A stretch of 64,000 nt of DNA, taken from Bacilli bacterium (lineage in GTDB: Bacteria; Bacillota; Bacilli; RF39; UBA660). Positions within the stretch are counted from its first letter, which is position 1. The number at the start of each line of letters is the position of its first letter. This document shows positions 17,791-26,667 of the stretch, piece after piece. The notes beneath the pieces are model-generated. The model searched no databases, was not told where the DNA came from, and worked only from the letters and a program-made list of their open reading frames with translations. The stretch spans positions 47,175 to 111,174 of the forward strand of contig JAFXSE010000004.1 in NCBI GenBank assembly GCA_017525855.1, written 5' to 3'. The position numbers and the translations under genes are program-made.

Positions 17791-18324
17791 ATGAAAAAAT
17801 GTAAATTTTGTCAGAATGATATTGATTCAAATGCAAAGATATGTCCTAATTGTCATAAAGATCAAAGGATATTTTTTGAAAGACATTTAGTATTAACAAT
17901 AATTCTAGGTCTAGTATTAATTGCAGCAATTGGAAGTGCCATAGGAGGAAGTGAAGAAACATCAAAGAAAACAAGCACAAAACAAGAACAAAAAATCATC
18001 GAATATACAAAAATTGATATTGATGAACTAGAAACAGCTTTAAAAAACAATGCAGCAGCAGCAAAAGACACATATAAAGGAAAGTATCTTGAAATAACAG
18101 GTAGACTAGGAACTATTGATTCTGATCTAAAATATATTAGTTTATTATCTACTACAGATAGTTGGGATATTATAGGTGTACATTGTAGTATAAAGAATTC
18201 TAAAACAAAAGACATAGTAAAAACCTTATCCAAAGATCAAACAATTATTGTAAAAGGTAAAATAACTGATGTAGGTGAAGTTTTAGGATATTATCTGGAT
18301 ATAGATGAAATAATCGCTCAATAA
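17791..18324 (+). CDS. Zinc-ribbon membrane protein with an OB-fold (tRNA_anti-like) domain
   Basis: 177 residues. N-terminal zinc ribbon CKFCQNDIDSNAKICPNCHK (CxxC...CxxC), a membrane segment ~33-53, a polar linker, and a C-terminal domain (~85-177: YKGKYLEITGRLGTID...IIVKGKITDV) like the OB_tRNA_anti-like family (PF12869). The ribbon should be cytoplasmic and the OB fold outside. Function unknown. It is divergent from the XRE gene at 17664 and ends at a strong terminator. Ribosome site AAAGGAG. Confidence 0.75.
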   Translation: MKKCKFCQNDIDSNAKICPNCHKDQRIFFERHLVLTIILGLVLIAAIGSAIGGSEETSKKTSTKQEQKIIEYTKIDIDELETALKNNAAAAKDTYKGKYLEITGRLGTIDSDLKYISLLSTTDSWDIIGVHCSIKNSKTKDIVKTLSKDQTIIVKGKITDVGEVLGYYLDIDEIIAQ

Positions 18325-18333
18325 AAATAATAT

Positions 18334-18369
18334 AAAAAGTGGAAACAAAATCCACTTTTTATTTTTTTT
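18334..18369 (+). terminator. Terminator after the OB-fold protein gene
   Basis: 10-bp stem AAAAAGTGGA / TCCACTTTTT (18334-18343 / 18351-18360), then a T-rich stretch. Confidence 0.87.
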
Positions 18370-18375
18370 AAATAA

Positions 18376-18384
18376 TGATATAAT
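18376..18384 (+). promoter_or_regulatory. Extended -10 promoter of uvrA-lgt-yvcK-whiA
   Basis: TGATATAAT, 20 nt before the uvrA start; no clear -35. Confidence 0.55.
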
Positions 18385-18403
18385 ATGCGATAGGTGATGT
18401 AGT

Positions 18404-21220
18404 ATGGATAAAATAATTATTAAAGGAGCAAGAGAGAATAACCTTAAAAATATAGATTTAGAACTTCCTAAAAACAAACTAATTGTTATGACAGGAGTAT
18501 CAGGAAGTGGTAAAAGTAGTTTAGCTTTTGATACAATTTATGCTGAAGGACAAAGACGATATATGGAAAGTCTAAGTGCATATGCAAGACAGTTTTTAGG
18601 AAACAGTGAAAAACCAGATGTAGATTCAATAGAAGGATTATCTCCTGCTATTAGTATTGATCAAAAAACAACTAACAACAATCCGCGTTCAACAGTTGGG
18701 ACAGTAACAGAAATATATGATTACCTAAGACTAGTTTTTGCAAGAGTAGGAGTACCTTACTGTCCCAATCATAATATCCCAATATCAAGTCAAAGTGTAG
18801 AAGAAATGACTCAAAAAATTATGGAATATCCATTGGGGACAAAGATGGTTATAATGTCACCAGTTGTACATGGAGAAAAAGGCACACATAAAGACTTGTT
18901 TGAAAAATTAAGAAAAGAAGGATATGTTAGAGTAAGAGTTAATGGTGAAATGTATGATTTAAGTGAAGAAATAACTCTAGATAAAAATAAGAAAGATAAA
19001 ATAGATGTAGTAATTGATAGAATTATCTTGAAAGAAGACATTTATAGTAGACTTTTTGAATCCATTGAACAAGCAACTAAGTTATCAAATGGAAAGGTTG
19101 TAATAGAGATATTAGGAGATAATAAAAAAGAAATTGTATTTTCTGAAAAATTTGCATGTCCTCATTGTGAATTTTCTCTTCCAGAACTAGAACCTAGGAT
19201 GTTTAGTTTTAATGCTCCATTCGGAGCTTGCCCTGAATGTAAAGGCTTAGGAATAAAACTACAAATTGATGAAGAACTTCTAATACCAGACAATAATAAA
19301 TCTATTGCTGAAGGATGCATAAAAACGCTTACTGATGATCCCGAGGGAATAGATTATAAGAAACTAGAATGTGTATGTAAACACTATAAGATTAAAATGG
19401 ACACTCCTTGGAAGAAACTAAAAAGGCGTGAACAAGAAATAATATTATATGGTAGCGATGAACCAATTCACTTTATGTATTCCTCTAAAGGCGGAAACAA
19501 ATATGATAAAAAAGAGTTTTATGAAGGAATAATTAATAACCTTGAAAGAAGATACATGGATACTTCTTCTACATGGATAAGAGAATGGCTTGAAAATTAC
19601 ATGATAGAACATACTTGCGAAAAATGTCATGGAGCAAGACTTAATGATGATGTATTACAAGTAAAATTAGGTGGTAAAAATATTTATGAAGTTACTGAAA
19701 TGTCTATAAAGAATTTAATACCATTTTTCACTAACTTGAAGCTATCTAAAGAAAAACAGGAAATAGCTAAACTTGTCATTAAAGAAATCCAAGACAGATT
19801 AAACTTTCTATCTAATGTTGGCCTTGAATATTTAACTCTAAGCCGTAGTGCGGGAACTCTTTCGGGCGGAGAAGCTCAACGTATAAGACTTGCTACACAA
19901 ATTGGTTCTAGATTATCAGGCGTATTATATGTTCTAGATGAACCATCAATTGGTCTTCATCAAAGAGATAATGAAAGACTGATCAATTCAATGCTTGAAA
20001 TGAGAGACTTAGGTAATACGTTAGTAGTAGTTGAACATGATACTGATACTATGATGGCTGCTGACTATTTAGTCGATATTGGTCCAGGAGCAGGAGATCA
20101 TGGTGGAGAAGTAATGGCAGCAGGTACACCACAAGAAGTTCTAAAAAATAAAAATAGTTTAACTGGGAAGTATTTATCTGGAGAAAAATGTATTGAAGTT
20201 CCTAAAACAAGAAGAAAAGGCATAAAAAAATATCTGAAAATACGTGGAGCTAAAGAGCATAATCTTAAAAATATAGATGTAGATATTCCCCTTGGAACAT
20301 TTACTTGTATAACGGGAGTATCAGGTTCAGGGAAATCATCCCTTATTAACGAAATACTATGTAAAGCTATTTCGCAAAAAATATATAAGAGCAAAGAAAA
20401 ACCAGGTAAACATGATAAAATACTAGGTATTGATAACATAGATAAAATAGTAGCTATTTCACAAAATCCAATAGGAAGAACACCTCGATCAAATCCAGCA
20501 ACTTATACAGGGGTATTTGATGATATAAGAGCTTTGTTTACAACAACAAAAGAAGCAAAAATGAGAGGCTTTGAAAAAAACAGATTTTCATTTAATGTAA
20601 AAGGAGGAAGATGTGAAGCTTGCCGTGGAGATGGAGTAAAAAAGATAGAAATGCATTTTCTTCCAGATGTATACGTACCTTGTGAGGTGTGTCATGGAAC
20701 CAAATACAATAGCGAAACATTAAGCATAAAATATAAAGGAAAAAATATAGCTGAAGTACTAGACATGAGAGTAACAGAAGCATTAGAGTTCTTTGATAAT
20801 ATTCCAAAGATAAAAAACAAATTACAAGTACTTGAAGATGTGGGACTAGGATATATAAAACTAGGTCAAAGTGCGCCAACTTTATCTGGTGGAGAAGCAG
20901 AACGTGTAAAACTTGCTAAAGAACTACAAAAGAAAGCAACAGGAAAAACACTATTTGTACTCGATGAACCAACGACAGGATTACATGTTGATGATATTAA
21001 GCGTTTACTTGAAATTTTACAAAAAATAGTAGATAATAAAGATACGGTAGTTATAATTGAACATAATCTAGATGTTATAAAAGTAGCTGATTACATTATT
21101 GATTTAGGACCAGAAGGTGGAGATTTAGGAGGAGAAGTAGTTGCAACAGGAACCCCAGAGGAAGTAATGAAAAATGAGAAATCATATACAGGACAGTTTT
21201 TAAAGAAAATTATTAAATAA
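18404..21220 (+). CDS. uvrA: Excinuclease ABC subunit A
   Basis: 938 residues, standard for UvrA. Two ABC modules, each with Walker A (TGVSGSGKSSL near ~31-41 and again ~640) and signature (LSGGEAQRIRLATQ, LSGGEAERVKLAKE), plus zinc-finger cysteine pairs (CPHCEFS, CPECKG; CEKCHG; CEACRG, CEVCHG). UvrA finds distorted DNA and loads UvrB. Ribosome site AGGTGA. Followed 16 nt later by lgt, with no terminator between, so uvrA-lgt-yvcK-whiA looks like one operon. Confidence 0.97.
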   Translation: MDKIIIKGARENNLKNIDLELPKNKLIVMTGVSGSGKSSLAFDTIYAEGQRRYMESLSAYARQFLGNSEKPDVDSIEGLSPAISIDQKTTNNNPRSTVGTVTEIYDYLRLVFARVGVPYCPNHNIPISSQSVEEMTQKIMEYPLGTKMVIMSPVVHGEKGTHKDLFEKLRKEGYVRVRVNGEMYDLSEEITLDKNKKDKIDVVIDRIILKEDIYSRLFESIEQATKLSNGKVVIEILGDNKKEIVFSEKFACPHCEFSLPELEPRMFSFNAPFGACPECKGLGIKLQIDEELLIPDNNKSIAEGCIKTLTDDPEGIDYKKLECVCKHYKIKMDTPWKKLKRREQEIILYGSDEPIHFMYSSKGGNKYDKKEFYEGIINNLERRYMDTSSTWIREWLENYMIEHTCEKCHGARLNDDVLQVKLGGKNIYEVTEMSIKNLIPFFTNLKLSKEKQEIAKLVIKEIQDRLNFLSNVGLEYLTLSRSAGTLSGGEAQRIRLATQIGSRLSGVLYVLDEPSIGLHQRDNERLINSMLEMRDLGNTLVVVEHDTDTMMAADYLVDIGPGAGDHGGEVMAAGTPQEVLKNKNSLTGKYLSGEKCIEVPKTRRKGIKKYLKIRGAKEHNLKNIDVDIPLGTFTCITGVSGSGKSSLINEILCKAISQKIYKSKEKPGKHDKILGIDNIDKIVAISQNPIGRTPRSNPATYTGVFDDIRALFTTTKEAKMRGFEKNRFSFNVKGGRCEACRGDGVKKIEMHFLPDVYVPCEVCHGTKYNSETLSIKYKGKNIAEVLDMRVTEALEFFDNIPKIKNKLQVLEDVGLGYIKLGQSAPTLSGGEAERVKLAKELQKKATGKTLFVLDEPTTGLHVDDIKRLLEILQKIVDNKDTVVIIEHNLDVIKVADYIIDLGPEGGDLGGEVVATGTPEEVMKNEKSYTGQFLKKIIK

Positions 21221-21236
21221 AGGAAGGAAAGAGATT

Positions 21237-22088
21237 ATGAATAAAGTGGCGCTTGACCTAGGATTTGTAGAAATATATTGGTATTCAATTTTTATTCTAT
21301 TAGGAGTATTTTTTGCAGCAATAGTAGTTTATTACGAGACTAAAAAGCAAGGAATGAAAACTGAGGAATTCACAGATTTACTATTTAATACAGTTGTTTG
21401 TGGAATAGTGGGAGCAAGACTTTATTATGTAATCTTTAATCTTTCCTATTACTTAGATAATAAACTAGAAATATTAGAAATATGGCATGGAGGTCTTGCA
21501 ATCCATGGAGGCATTCTTGCTGGGGTTTTATATGTCATTCATTTTTGTAGGAAAAGAAAGTACAATACTTTGAAAATTATAGATATGATAGTAGTAGGAG
21601 TTATAATAGGTCAAGCAATAGGAAGATGGGGTAACTTTTTTAACCAAGAAGCTTATGGAGCAGCAACAACACTCCTTAACTTACGACATGATATGGTACC
21701 AGAATTTATTATAAAAGGTATGAAGATACTTGGACAATATCACGAACCAACATTTTACTATGAATCTTTGTGGAATTTAGATGGATTCTTGATTTTACTA
21801 CTAGCACGCCATAATAGAAAAATTAAGGTAGGACAACTAACGGGAATATATTTTATTTGGTATTCTATAGGAAGAATTTATATAGAATATTTACGCATGG
21901 ATAGTTTAATGATAGGAAACTTTAAAGTTGCACAAATAGTATCAATTATATTAATTATAGTAGGAGTAATTTTATTGTTTAGACATAAAATAACAAAGAA
22001 AATAGAACTTTATCACGATATAAATAACATGAAAACAGAAGAAATAGATAAATATGCTACATTTGAAGCATATAAACATGAAAACTAA
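21237..22088 (+). CDS. lgt: Prolipoprotein diacylglyceryl transferase
   Basis: 283 residues, seven membrane segments. Family signatures IWHGGLAIHGGI (~82-93) and GRWGNFFNQEAYG (Lgt signature) are intact. It attaches diacylglycerol from phosphatidylglycerol to the lipobox cysteine. Substrates in this window include the lipoproteins at 30375, 38360 and 47332. Ribosome site AAGGAAGGAAAG, 16 nt after uvrA. Confidence 0.95.
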   Translation: MNKVALDLGFVEIYWYSIFILLGVFFAAIVVYYETKKQGMKTEEFTDLLFNTVVCGIVGARLYYVIFNLSYYLDNKLEILEIWHGGLAIHGGILAGVLYVIHFCRKRKYNTLKIIDMIVVGVIIGQAIGRWGNFFNQEAYGAATTLLNLRHDMVPEFIIKGMKILGQYHEPTFYYESLWNLDGFLILLLARHNRKIKVGQLTGIYFIWYSIGRIYIEYLRMDSLMIGNFKVAQIVSIILIIVGVILLFRHKITKKIELYHDINNMKTEEIDKYATFEAYKHEN

Positions 22089-22106
22089 AGCAAAGAAGGT
22101 GACTAT

Positions 22107-23060
22107 GTGAAAAAGAAAGTAGTAGTATTTGGTGGGGGAACAGGACTTTCGATTTTACTAAAAGGGTTAAAAGATTTTCCTCTTGACATAACAGCTATAA
22201 TAACAGTTTCAGATAATGGACGATCAACAGGGAGATTAAGAGAAGAATTTAACACTCCAGCAGTAGGCGATATTAGACAAGTAATTTCAAATTTATCTGA
22301 TACAGATGAAGATATCAAAAATATGTTAGAATATCGATTTAAAACATCAAGCGATTTAAATGGACATGCAGTTGGAAATCTTATTCTAACATCAATGCTA
22401 GATATAACTGGCAGTTTAAAAGAGTCTATTAGACATCTATCTAAACTTCTAGATGTAAGACACACAGTATTACCTCTATCAGAGGATAATCAAATTACCT
22501 TAATGGCAACAACTAAAGATGGCAACGTAATAGAAGGTGAATGTGAAATAACAGAATCAGAAGGAGAAATAGACTATATTTTCTATAAAGAAGAACCTAA
22601 GGTATTACCAGAAGTAATAGATGCAATAAAAAATACTGATTTAATTTTATTAAGTATGGGTAGCTTATATACAAGTTTATTACCTAATATAATATGTAGA
22701 GAAGTCTTAGACACAATAGATAAAACTACTGCTCCAATAATGTATGTATGTAATGCCATGACCCAACCTGGTGAAACAGATCATTTTACTGTAGGTGATC
22801 ACCTTGAATTAATAAATAGTTATTTAAACAAAAGAAAAATTAATGCCGTAATAGCAAGTAACAGCAAAATAGATAAAAATATAGCTCAAAAATATGTAAC
22901 AGAAGAACAAAAAGATCCGGTTTTAATAGATAAAGAAAAAATAGAAAAAATGGGTGTAGAGTTAATAGAATCTGACATATTTAAAGTTGAAGAAGAAAAA
23001 TTAAGGCATGATAGTATAAAACTAGCAACCCTTATAATGTTTTATTTAATGAGGGATTAA
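22107..23060 (+). CDS. yvcK: YvcK/GlmR-like UDP-sugar-binding regulator (gluconeogenesis factor)
   Basis: 317 residues of the CofD/YvcK family: N-terminal VVVFGGGTGLSILLKGLK, then TVSDNGRSTGRLREE and GHAVGNLILTS. In Bacillus and relatives these proteins bind UDP-GlcNAc and tune cell-wall precursor supply. GTG 22107 follows AAGAAGGTGA. It ends one nt before whiA. The usual rapZ upstream is replaced by lgt. Confidence 0.92.
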   Translation: MKKKVVVFGGGTGLSILLKGLKDFPLDITAIITVSDNGRSTGRLREEFNTPAVGDIRQVISNLSDTDEDIKNMLEYRFKTSSDLNGHAVGNLILTSMLDITGSLKESIRHLSKLLDVRHTVLPLSEDNQITLMATTKDGNVIEGECEITESEGEIDYIFYKEEPKVLPEVIDAIKNTDLILLSMGSLYTSLLPNIICREVLDTIDKTTAPIMYVCNAMTQPGETDHFTVGDHLELINSYLNKRKINAVIASNSKIDKNIAQKYVTEEQKDPVLIDKEKIEKMGVELIESDIFKVEEEKLRHDSIKLATLIMFYLMRD

Positions 23061-23061
23061 T

Positions 23062-23985
23062 ATGTCATATACTACTAAAATTAAAAATGAAATAGCTCAA
23101 ATAAAGTGTACAAAATCAGAAATGATTGCGGAAATATCTGGATTTATTAGAAATAATGGATATCTTGAAAACAATACATTATATTTGACTACAGAAAATG
23201 AAATAATCCTTAATAGATTAATAGAATATATTACATATCTATATGATATTAAACCAACAGTATCCTCTAAAAATAATTTAAATTTTTCAAAAAACAAATT
23301 GAATTTACTAATTATAGATGAAAAAGTAGAGTTTATACTACAAGATATAGGATACTACTCAAAAGAAAAAATATACTTATCTTCTCCACCTACTTATATA
23401 GTAGGCGCAAATGAAGAAATAAGGGCCTATTTAAGGGGTGTATTTTTATGCCAAGGCAGTATAAATGATCCTAAAACTTCTTACCATATGGAACTATTAA
23501 TAGATAATCCAGACGAAGCCGTCTTTGTACAAAGACTATTAAATATTTTCGACTTAAATGCTAAAATATTAACTAGAAATAATGGTTATATGATTTATAT
23601 CAAAGAAGCAGATAAAATAAGTGATTATTTGAAAATATTAAATGCGAATAATGCAGTATTATATTTTGAAGATGTAAGAATATATCATGAAGAAAAAAAC
23701 AAAGCTAATCGCCTAAATAACTGTGAACAAGCAAATACAGATAAAATTATTCAGACTGCAAATGTTCAACTTAATTATATAAAAACGATTGAAGATCATA
23801 TGGGAAAAGAATTATTGGATGACAAAACAAAAGAAGCATTAGAATATAGAAAAAAATATCCTGAAGCATCACTTAAAGAACTTAGTGAAATTATTTCACT
23901 TGAAACAGGAAAACCCATAACTAAGTCAGGATTAAATCATAGATTTAGAAAAATAAAAGAACTAGCTACTAAATTAGAAAGCTAG
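23062..23985 (+). CDS. whiA: DNA-binding protein WhiA
   Basis: 307 residues: N-terminal LAGLIDADG-like halves ([19 protein letters not shown]..., [15 protein letters not shown]) and a C-terminal helix-turn-helix ([32 protein letters not shown]). WhiA affects division and chromosome segregation in Bacillota. It directly follows yvcK, the conserved order. Its 3' end overlaps the clpP stop by four nt on the other strand. Confidence 0.94.
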   Translation: MSYTTKIKNEIAQIKCTKSEMIAEISGFIRNNGYLENNTLYLTTENEIILNRLIEYITYLYDIKPTVSSKNNLNFSKNKLNLLIIDEKVEFILQDIGYYSKEKIYLSSPPTYIVGANEEIRAYLRGVFLCQGSINDPKTSYHMELLIDNPDEAVFVQRLLNIFDLNAKILTRNNGYMIYIKEADKISDYLKILNANNAVLYFEDVRIYHEEKNKANRLNNCEQANTDKIIQTANVQLNYIKTIEDHMGKELLDDKTKEALEYRKKYPEASLKELSEIISLETGKPITKSGLNHRFRKIKELATKLES

Positions 23986-24569
23986 TCTTTTTCTTTTGAT
24001 ACCACTATCTTATCAATAAGGCCATATTCTAATGCTTCTAAAGCACTCATATAATGATCTCTTTCTGTATCTTTTTCTACAGTTTTAATGTTTTTACCTG
24101 TATTTTTAGAAAATATTTTATTTAACCTTTCTTTTGTTTTTAAAATGTGTTCAGCAACTATTTTAATCTCCGTTGCTTGCCCCTCAGCTCCTCCTAATGG
24201 TTGATGAATCATAACCTCACTATTAGGAAGTGCCATCCTTTTACCTTTTTTACCACTACTTAAAAGTAAAGCCCCCATACTTGCAGCCATGCCAACACAA
24301 ATAGTAGAAACATCACTCTTGATAAAATTCATTGTATCATATATAGCAAGACCAGATGATACACTTCCTCCAGGTGAATTAATATATAAACTAATATCAT
24401 CATTATTAATTGAATCTAAATATAATAATTGAGCAACAATACTACTAGAAACATTATCGTTAATTTCACCGCTAAGTAAAATAATTCTATTTTTTAAAAG
24501 TCTAGAAAAAATATCATAGCTTCTTTCACCATCTAATTCTTTATCAACAATCATAGGAACTAAATTCAT
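23982..24569 (-). CDS. clpP: ATP-dependent Clp protease proteolytic subunit
   Basis: 195 residues. The catalytic triad falls at Ser97 (GMAASMG), His122 (MIHQPLGG) and Asp171 (EKDTERD), the same numbers as mature Escherichia coli ClpP. There is no long propeptide. It forms the tetradecameric barrel that degrades substrates delivered by ClpX/ClpC, including tmRNA-tagged proteins in most bacteria. Reverse of the yvcK-whiA operon and convergent with whiA. Ribosome site AGGTGAT. I saw no CtsR-type direct heptamers upstream. Confidence 0.97.
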   Translation of the reverse strand: MNLVPMIVDKELDGERSYDIFSRLLKNRIILLSGEINDNVSSSIVAQLLYLDSINNDDISLYINSPGGSVSSGLAIYDTMNFIKSDVSTICVGMAASMGALLLSSGKKGKRMALPNSEVMIHQPLGGAEGQATEIKIVAEHILKTKERLNKIFSKNTGKNIKTVEKDTERDHYMSALEALEYGLIDKIVVSKEKD

Positions 24570-24615
24570 AATATCACCTATAATTATTTTAGTGTAAAAT
24601 TAATTTAAATATACA

Positions 24616-24644
24616 TTTAAAAATCCGTCAAAATATGCTACAAT
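24616..24644 (+). promoter_or_regulatory. Promoter of the P-loop kinase gene
   Basis: TTTAAA (24616-24621), 17 nt, TACAAT (24639-24644) with TGC before the -10. Confidence 0.5.
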
Positions 24645-24678
24645 ACTCATAGAATATAAAAAGGGTGATAATGATAAT

Positions 24679-26325
24679 ATGGACAATGTAAGAATAACTA
24701 TTAGCAATGAAGAATTCTTTACAAAAAAGAATACTACCTTAAAAGAAATATCCAAAGTTTTCAGCAAGAAATTTTCTCATCCCATAATAGCAGCTAGAGT
24801 AAATAATAGTTTAAAAGAGTTAGACTACAAAATTACTAAACCAAAAGAAATAGAGTTTTTGGATTTAAATAGTCGTGAAGGGAATAAAATTCATGTAAAT
24901 GGATTATTATTTGTTTTAAGTGTTGCAATTAAAGAACTTTATGGTATTAAGTATGATATTAAAGCCCAACATTCTATAGATAAAGGATTATATATAGGTA
25001 CTAATTTTGAACTTAATGAACAAAGATTAAATGATATTAAAAATAAAATGTTAGAAATTATAAAAGAAGAAAGACCTATTACTAAACTAAATGTAGATCG
25101 ACTAGAGGCAAGAGATTACTTTAGTAAAATAGGTGATAAATCTAAAGTAAATATTTTAAAGTATACAACAAATACATATATTACTTTATATAAACTAGGA
25201 CAGTACTATGATTATTTTTATACAAAAATGCCCATATCAACAGGAGACTTAAAAGAGTTCGATGTAACATATATTTGCAAAGAAGGATTTGTCCTAAGAT
25301 TCCCTACAGTATATAGTAATAATAAAATAAAAGAATATAAAGATCATCCTAGTATGTTTCGAGTATTTAATGAATGCAAAAATTGGTGTGAAACAATGAA
25401 TGTTTCTAATGCATCAGAATTAAATTTACTTGTATCAACTGGGAAAATAGATGAGTTTATTAAAATAGCTGAATCAAAACAAAACCAAGAACTTATGGAA
25501 TTAGCTAAAACTATATATAATAATAAAGATGTCAAAGTCGTTCTTTTAGCTGGTCCTTCTTCATCTGGAAAAACAACTACTTCAAAGAAACTTTGTATGT
25601 ATTTACGTAGTTTTGGAGTAACCCCAGAAGTTTTATCTATGGATGATTATTTCGTAGAAAGAGAAGAAACCCCACTTGGAGAAAATGGTAAACCAGATTA
25701 TGAATGCTTAGAAGCTCTAGACTTACGTTTGTTTGATAAACAAATAGAAGCTATAATGAATGGTGAAGAACTAACTATTCCTACATATAATTTTATAACA
25801 GGCAAAAAAGAATACCAAAGAAAATTACAGATGCCTAAGGGTGGTATTTTAGTAATAGAAGGAATACATGCTCTTGATGATAGAATATTAACAAATATTA
25901 ATAGAAAAAATATATTTAGAATATATATATCAGCTTTAACTGAATTAAATATAGATAACCATAATTACATATCAACAACCGATAATAGACTATTAAGAAG
26001 AATAGTAAGAGATAATAAAACAAGAGGACATAGTGTTAACAGCACTTTATCAGCCTGGCCTGAAGTAAGAGTTGGAGAAGAGAAATATATTTTTCCTTAC
26101 CAAGATAATGCAGACTATACTTTTAATTCAGCACTTGTTTATGAAATTGGAGTATTAAAAACATATGTAGAACCATTACTTTATGCTGTAGATCCAAGAG
26201 ATAAGTGTTATGAAGAAGCAAAAAGATTAATAAACTTTTTAGGATTCTTTTTACCTATACCAGCAGATGCAATACCACAAGATTCAATTTTAAGAGAATT
26301 TATCGGAGGAAGTTTCTTTAACTAG
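24679..26325 (+). CDS. Nucleoside (uridine) kinase-like protein with ThrRS-like N-terminus
   Basis: 548 residues. The N-terminal ~60 residues resemble a TGS/ubiquitin-like module, ~70-230 resembles the threonyl-tRNA synthetase second additional domain, and ~285-500 is a PRK/uridine-kinase P-loop domain with GPSSSGKTT (292-300), MDDYFV and a substrate-binding region. This fused architecture is common in Bacillota and is usually annotated as a uridine kinase; the true substrate is unknown. Start ATG 24679 lies nine nt after AAGGGTGAT. Confidence 0.85.
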   Translation: MDNVRITISNEEFFTKKNTTLKEISKVFSKKFSHPIIAARVNNSLKELDYKITKPKEIEFLDLNSREGNKIHVNGLLFVLSVAIKELYGIKYDIKAQHSIDKGLYIGTNFELNEQRLNDIKNKMLEIIKEERPITKLNVDRLEARDYFSKIGDKSKVNILKYTTNTYITLYKLGQYYDYFYTKMPISTGDLKEFDVTYICKEGFVLRFPTVYSNNKIKEYKDHPSMFRVFNECKNWCETMNVSNASELNLLVSTGKIDEFIKIAESKQNQELMELAKTIYNNKDVKVVLLAGPSSSGKTTTSKKLCMYLRSFGVTPEVLSMDDYFVEREETPLGENGKPDYECLEALDLRLFDKQIEAIMNGEELTIPTYNFITGKKEYQRKLQMPKGGILVIEGIHALDDRILTNINRKNIFRIYISALTELNIDNHNYISTTDNRLLRRIVRDNKTRGHSVNSTLSAWPEVRVGEEKYIFPYQDNADYTFNSALVYEIGVLKTYVEPLLYAVDPRDKCYEEAKRLINFLGFFLPIPADAIPQDSILREFIGGSFFN

Positions 26326-26340
26326 AAACTCCTTTTTGTT
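26308..26340 (+). terminator. Terminator overlapping the end of the kinase gene
   Basis: GG-A-AGTTTC / GAAACT-CC stem with one bulge, then TTTTT. Confidence 0.65.
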
Positions 26341-26367
26341 GCAAAATAACATAAACTATGTTAATAT
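26339..26367 (+). promoter_or_regulatory. Promoter of secG
   Basis: TTGCAA (26339-26344), 17 nt, TAATAT (26362-26367) with TGT before the -10. Confidence 0.55.
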
Positions 26368-26393
26368 ATTACTAGTCGAGAAACGGAGGACTT

Positions 26394-26606
26394 ATGAAAG
26401 CATTTTTATTAGTTATATCAATTTTATTAATTTTAATAGTATTATTACAAAGTGGAAAATCAGGTAATGCAGCTAAAATACTATCAGGTGGTGGAACTGA
26501 TCTTTTTGCAAAAAGAAAAGAAAGAGGAACAGAACTAGCACTTACACGTATAACATTTGCATTAGGAATTACATTTTTTATAATCTGTTTAATAGCTTCT
26601 TTTTAG
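26394..26606 (+). CDS. secG: Preprotein translocase subunit SecG
   Basis: 70 residues with two membrane segments (~2-18, ~50-70) joined by the conserved LLQSGKSGNAAKILSGGGTD loop with GGGxDLF. SecG supports SecYE-SecA secretion. Followed by rnr and smpB, the conserved secG-rnr-smpB-ssrA order. Ribosome site GGAGGA. Confidence 0.93.
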   Translation: MKAFLLVISILLILIVLLQSGKSGNAAKILSGGGTDLFAKRKERGTELALTRITFALGITFFIICLIASF

Positions 26607-26626
26607 ACCATTAGGTCTTTTTTTAT
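26605..26626 (+). terminator. Short terminator after secG
   Basis: AGACC / GGTCT stem with an ATTA loop and a T run. Confidence 0.75.
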
Positions 26627-26637
26627 TGATTTTCTTT

Positions 26638-26646
26638 TGTTATAAT
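26638..26646 (+). promoter_or_regulatory. Extended -10 promoter of rnr-capA-smpB
   Basis: TGTTATAAT, 22 nt before the rnr start. Confidence 0.55.
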
Positions 26647-26667
26647 GTAAATATGAAGGTGAAAATT

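Noticed and set aside
18376..24569. SOS (LexA) or CtsR operators at uvrB, uvrA or clpP
   Set aside because: No GAAC-N4-GTTC or AGTCAAA-type direct repeats were seen near these starts.
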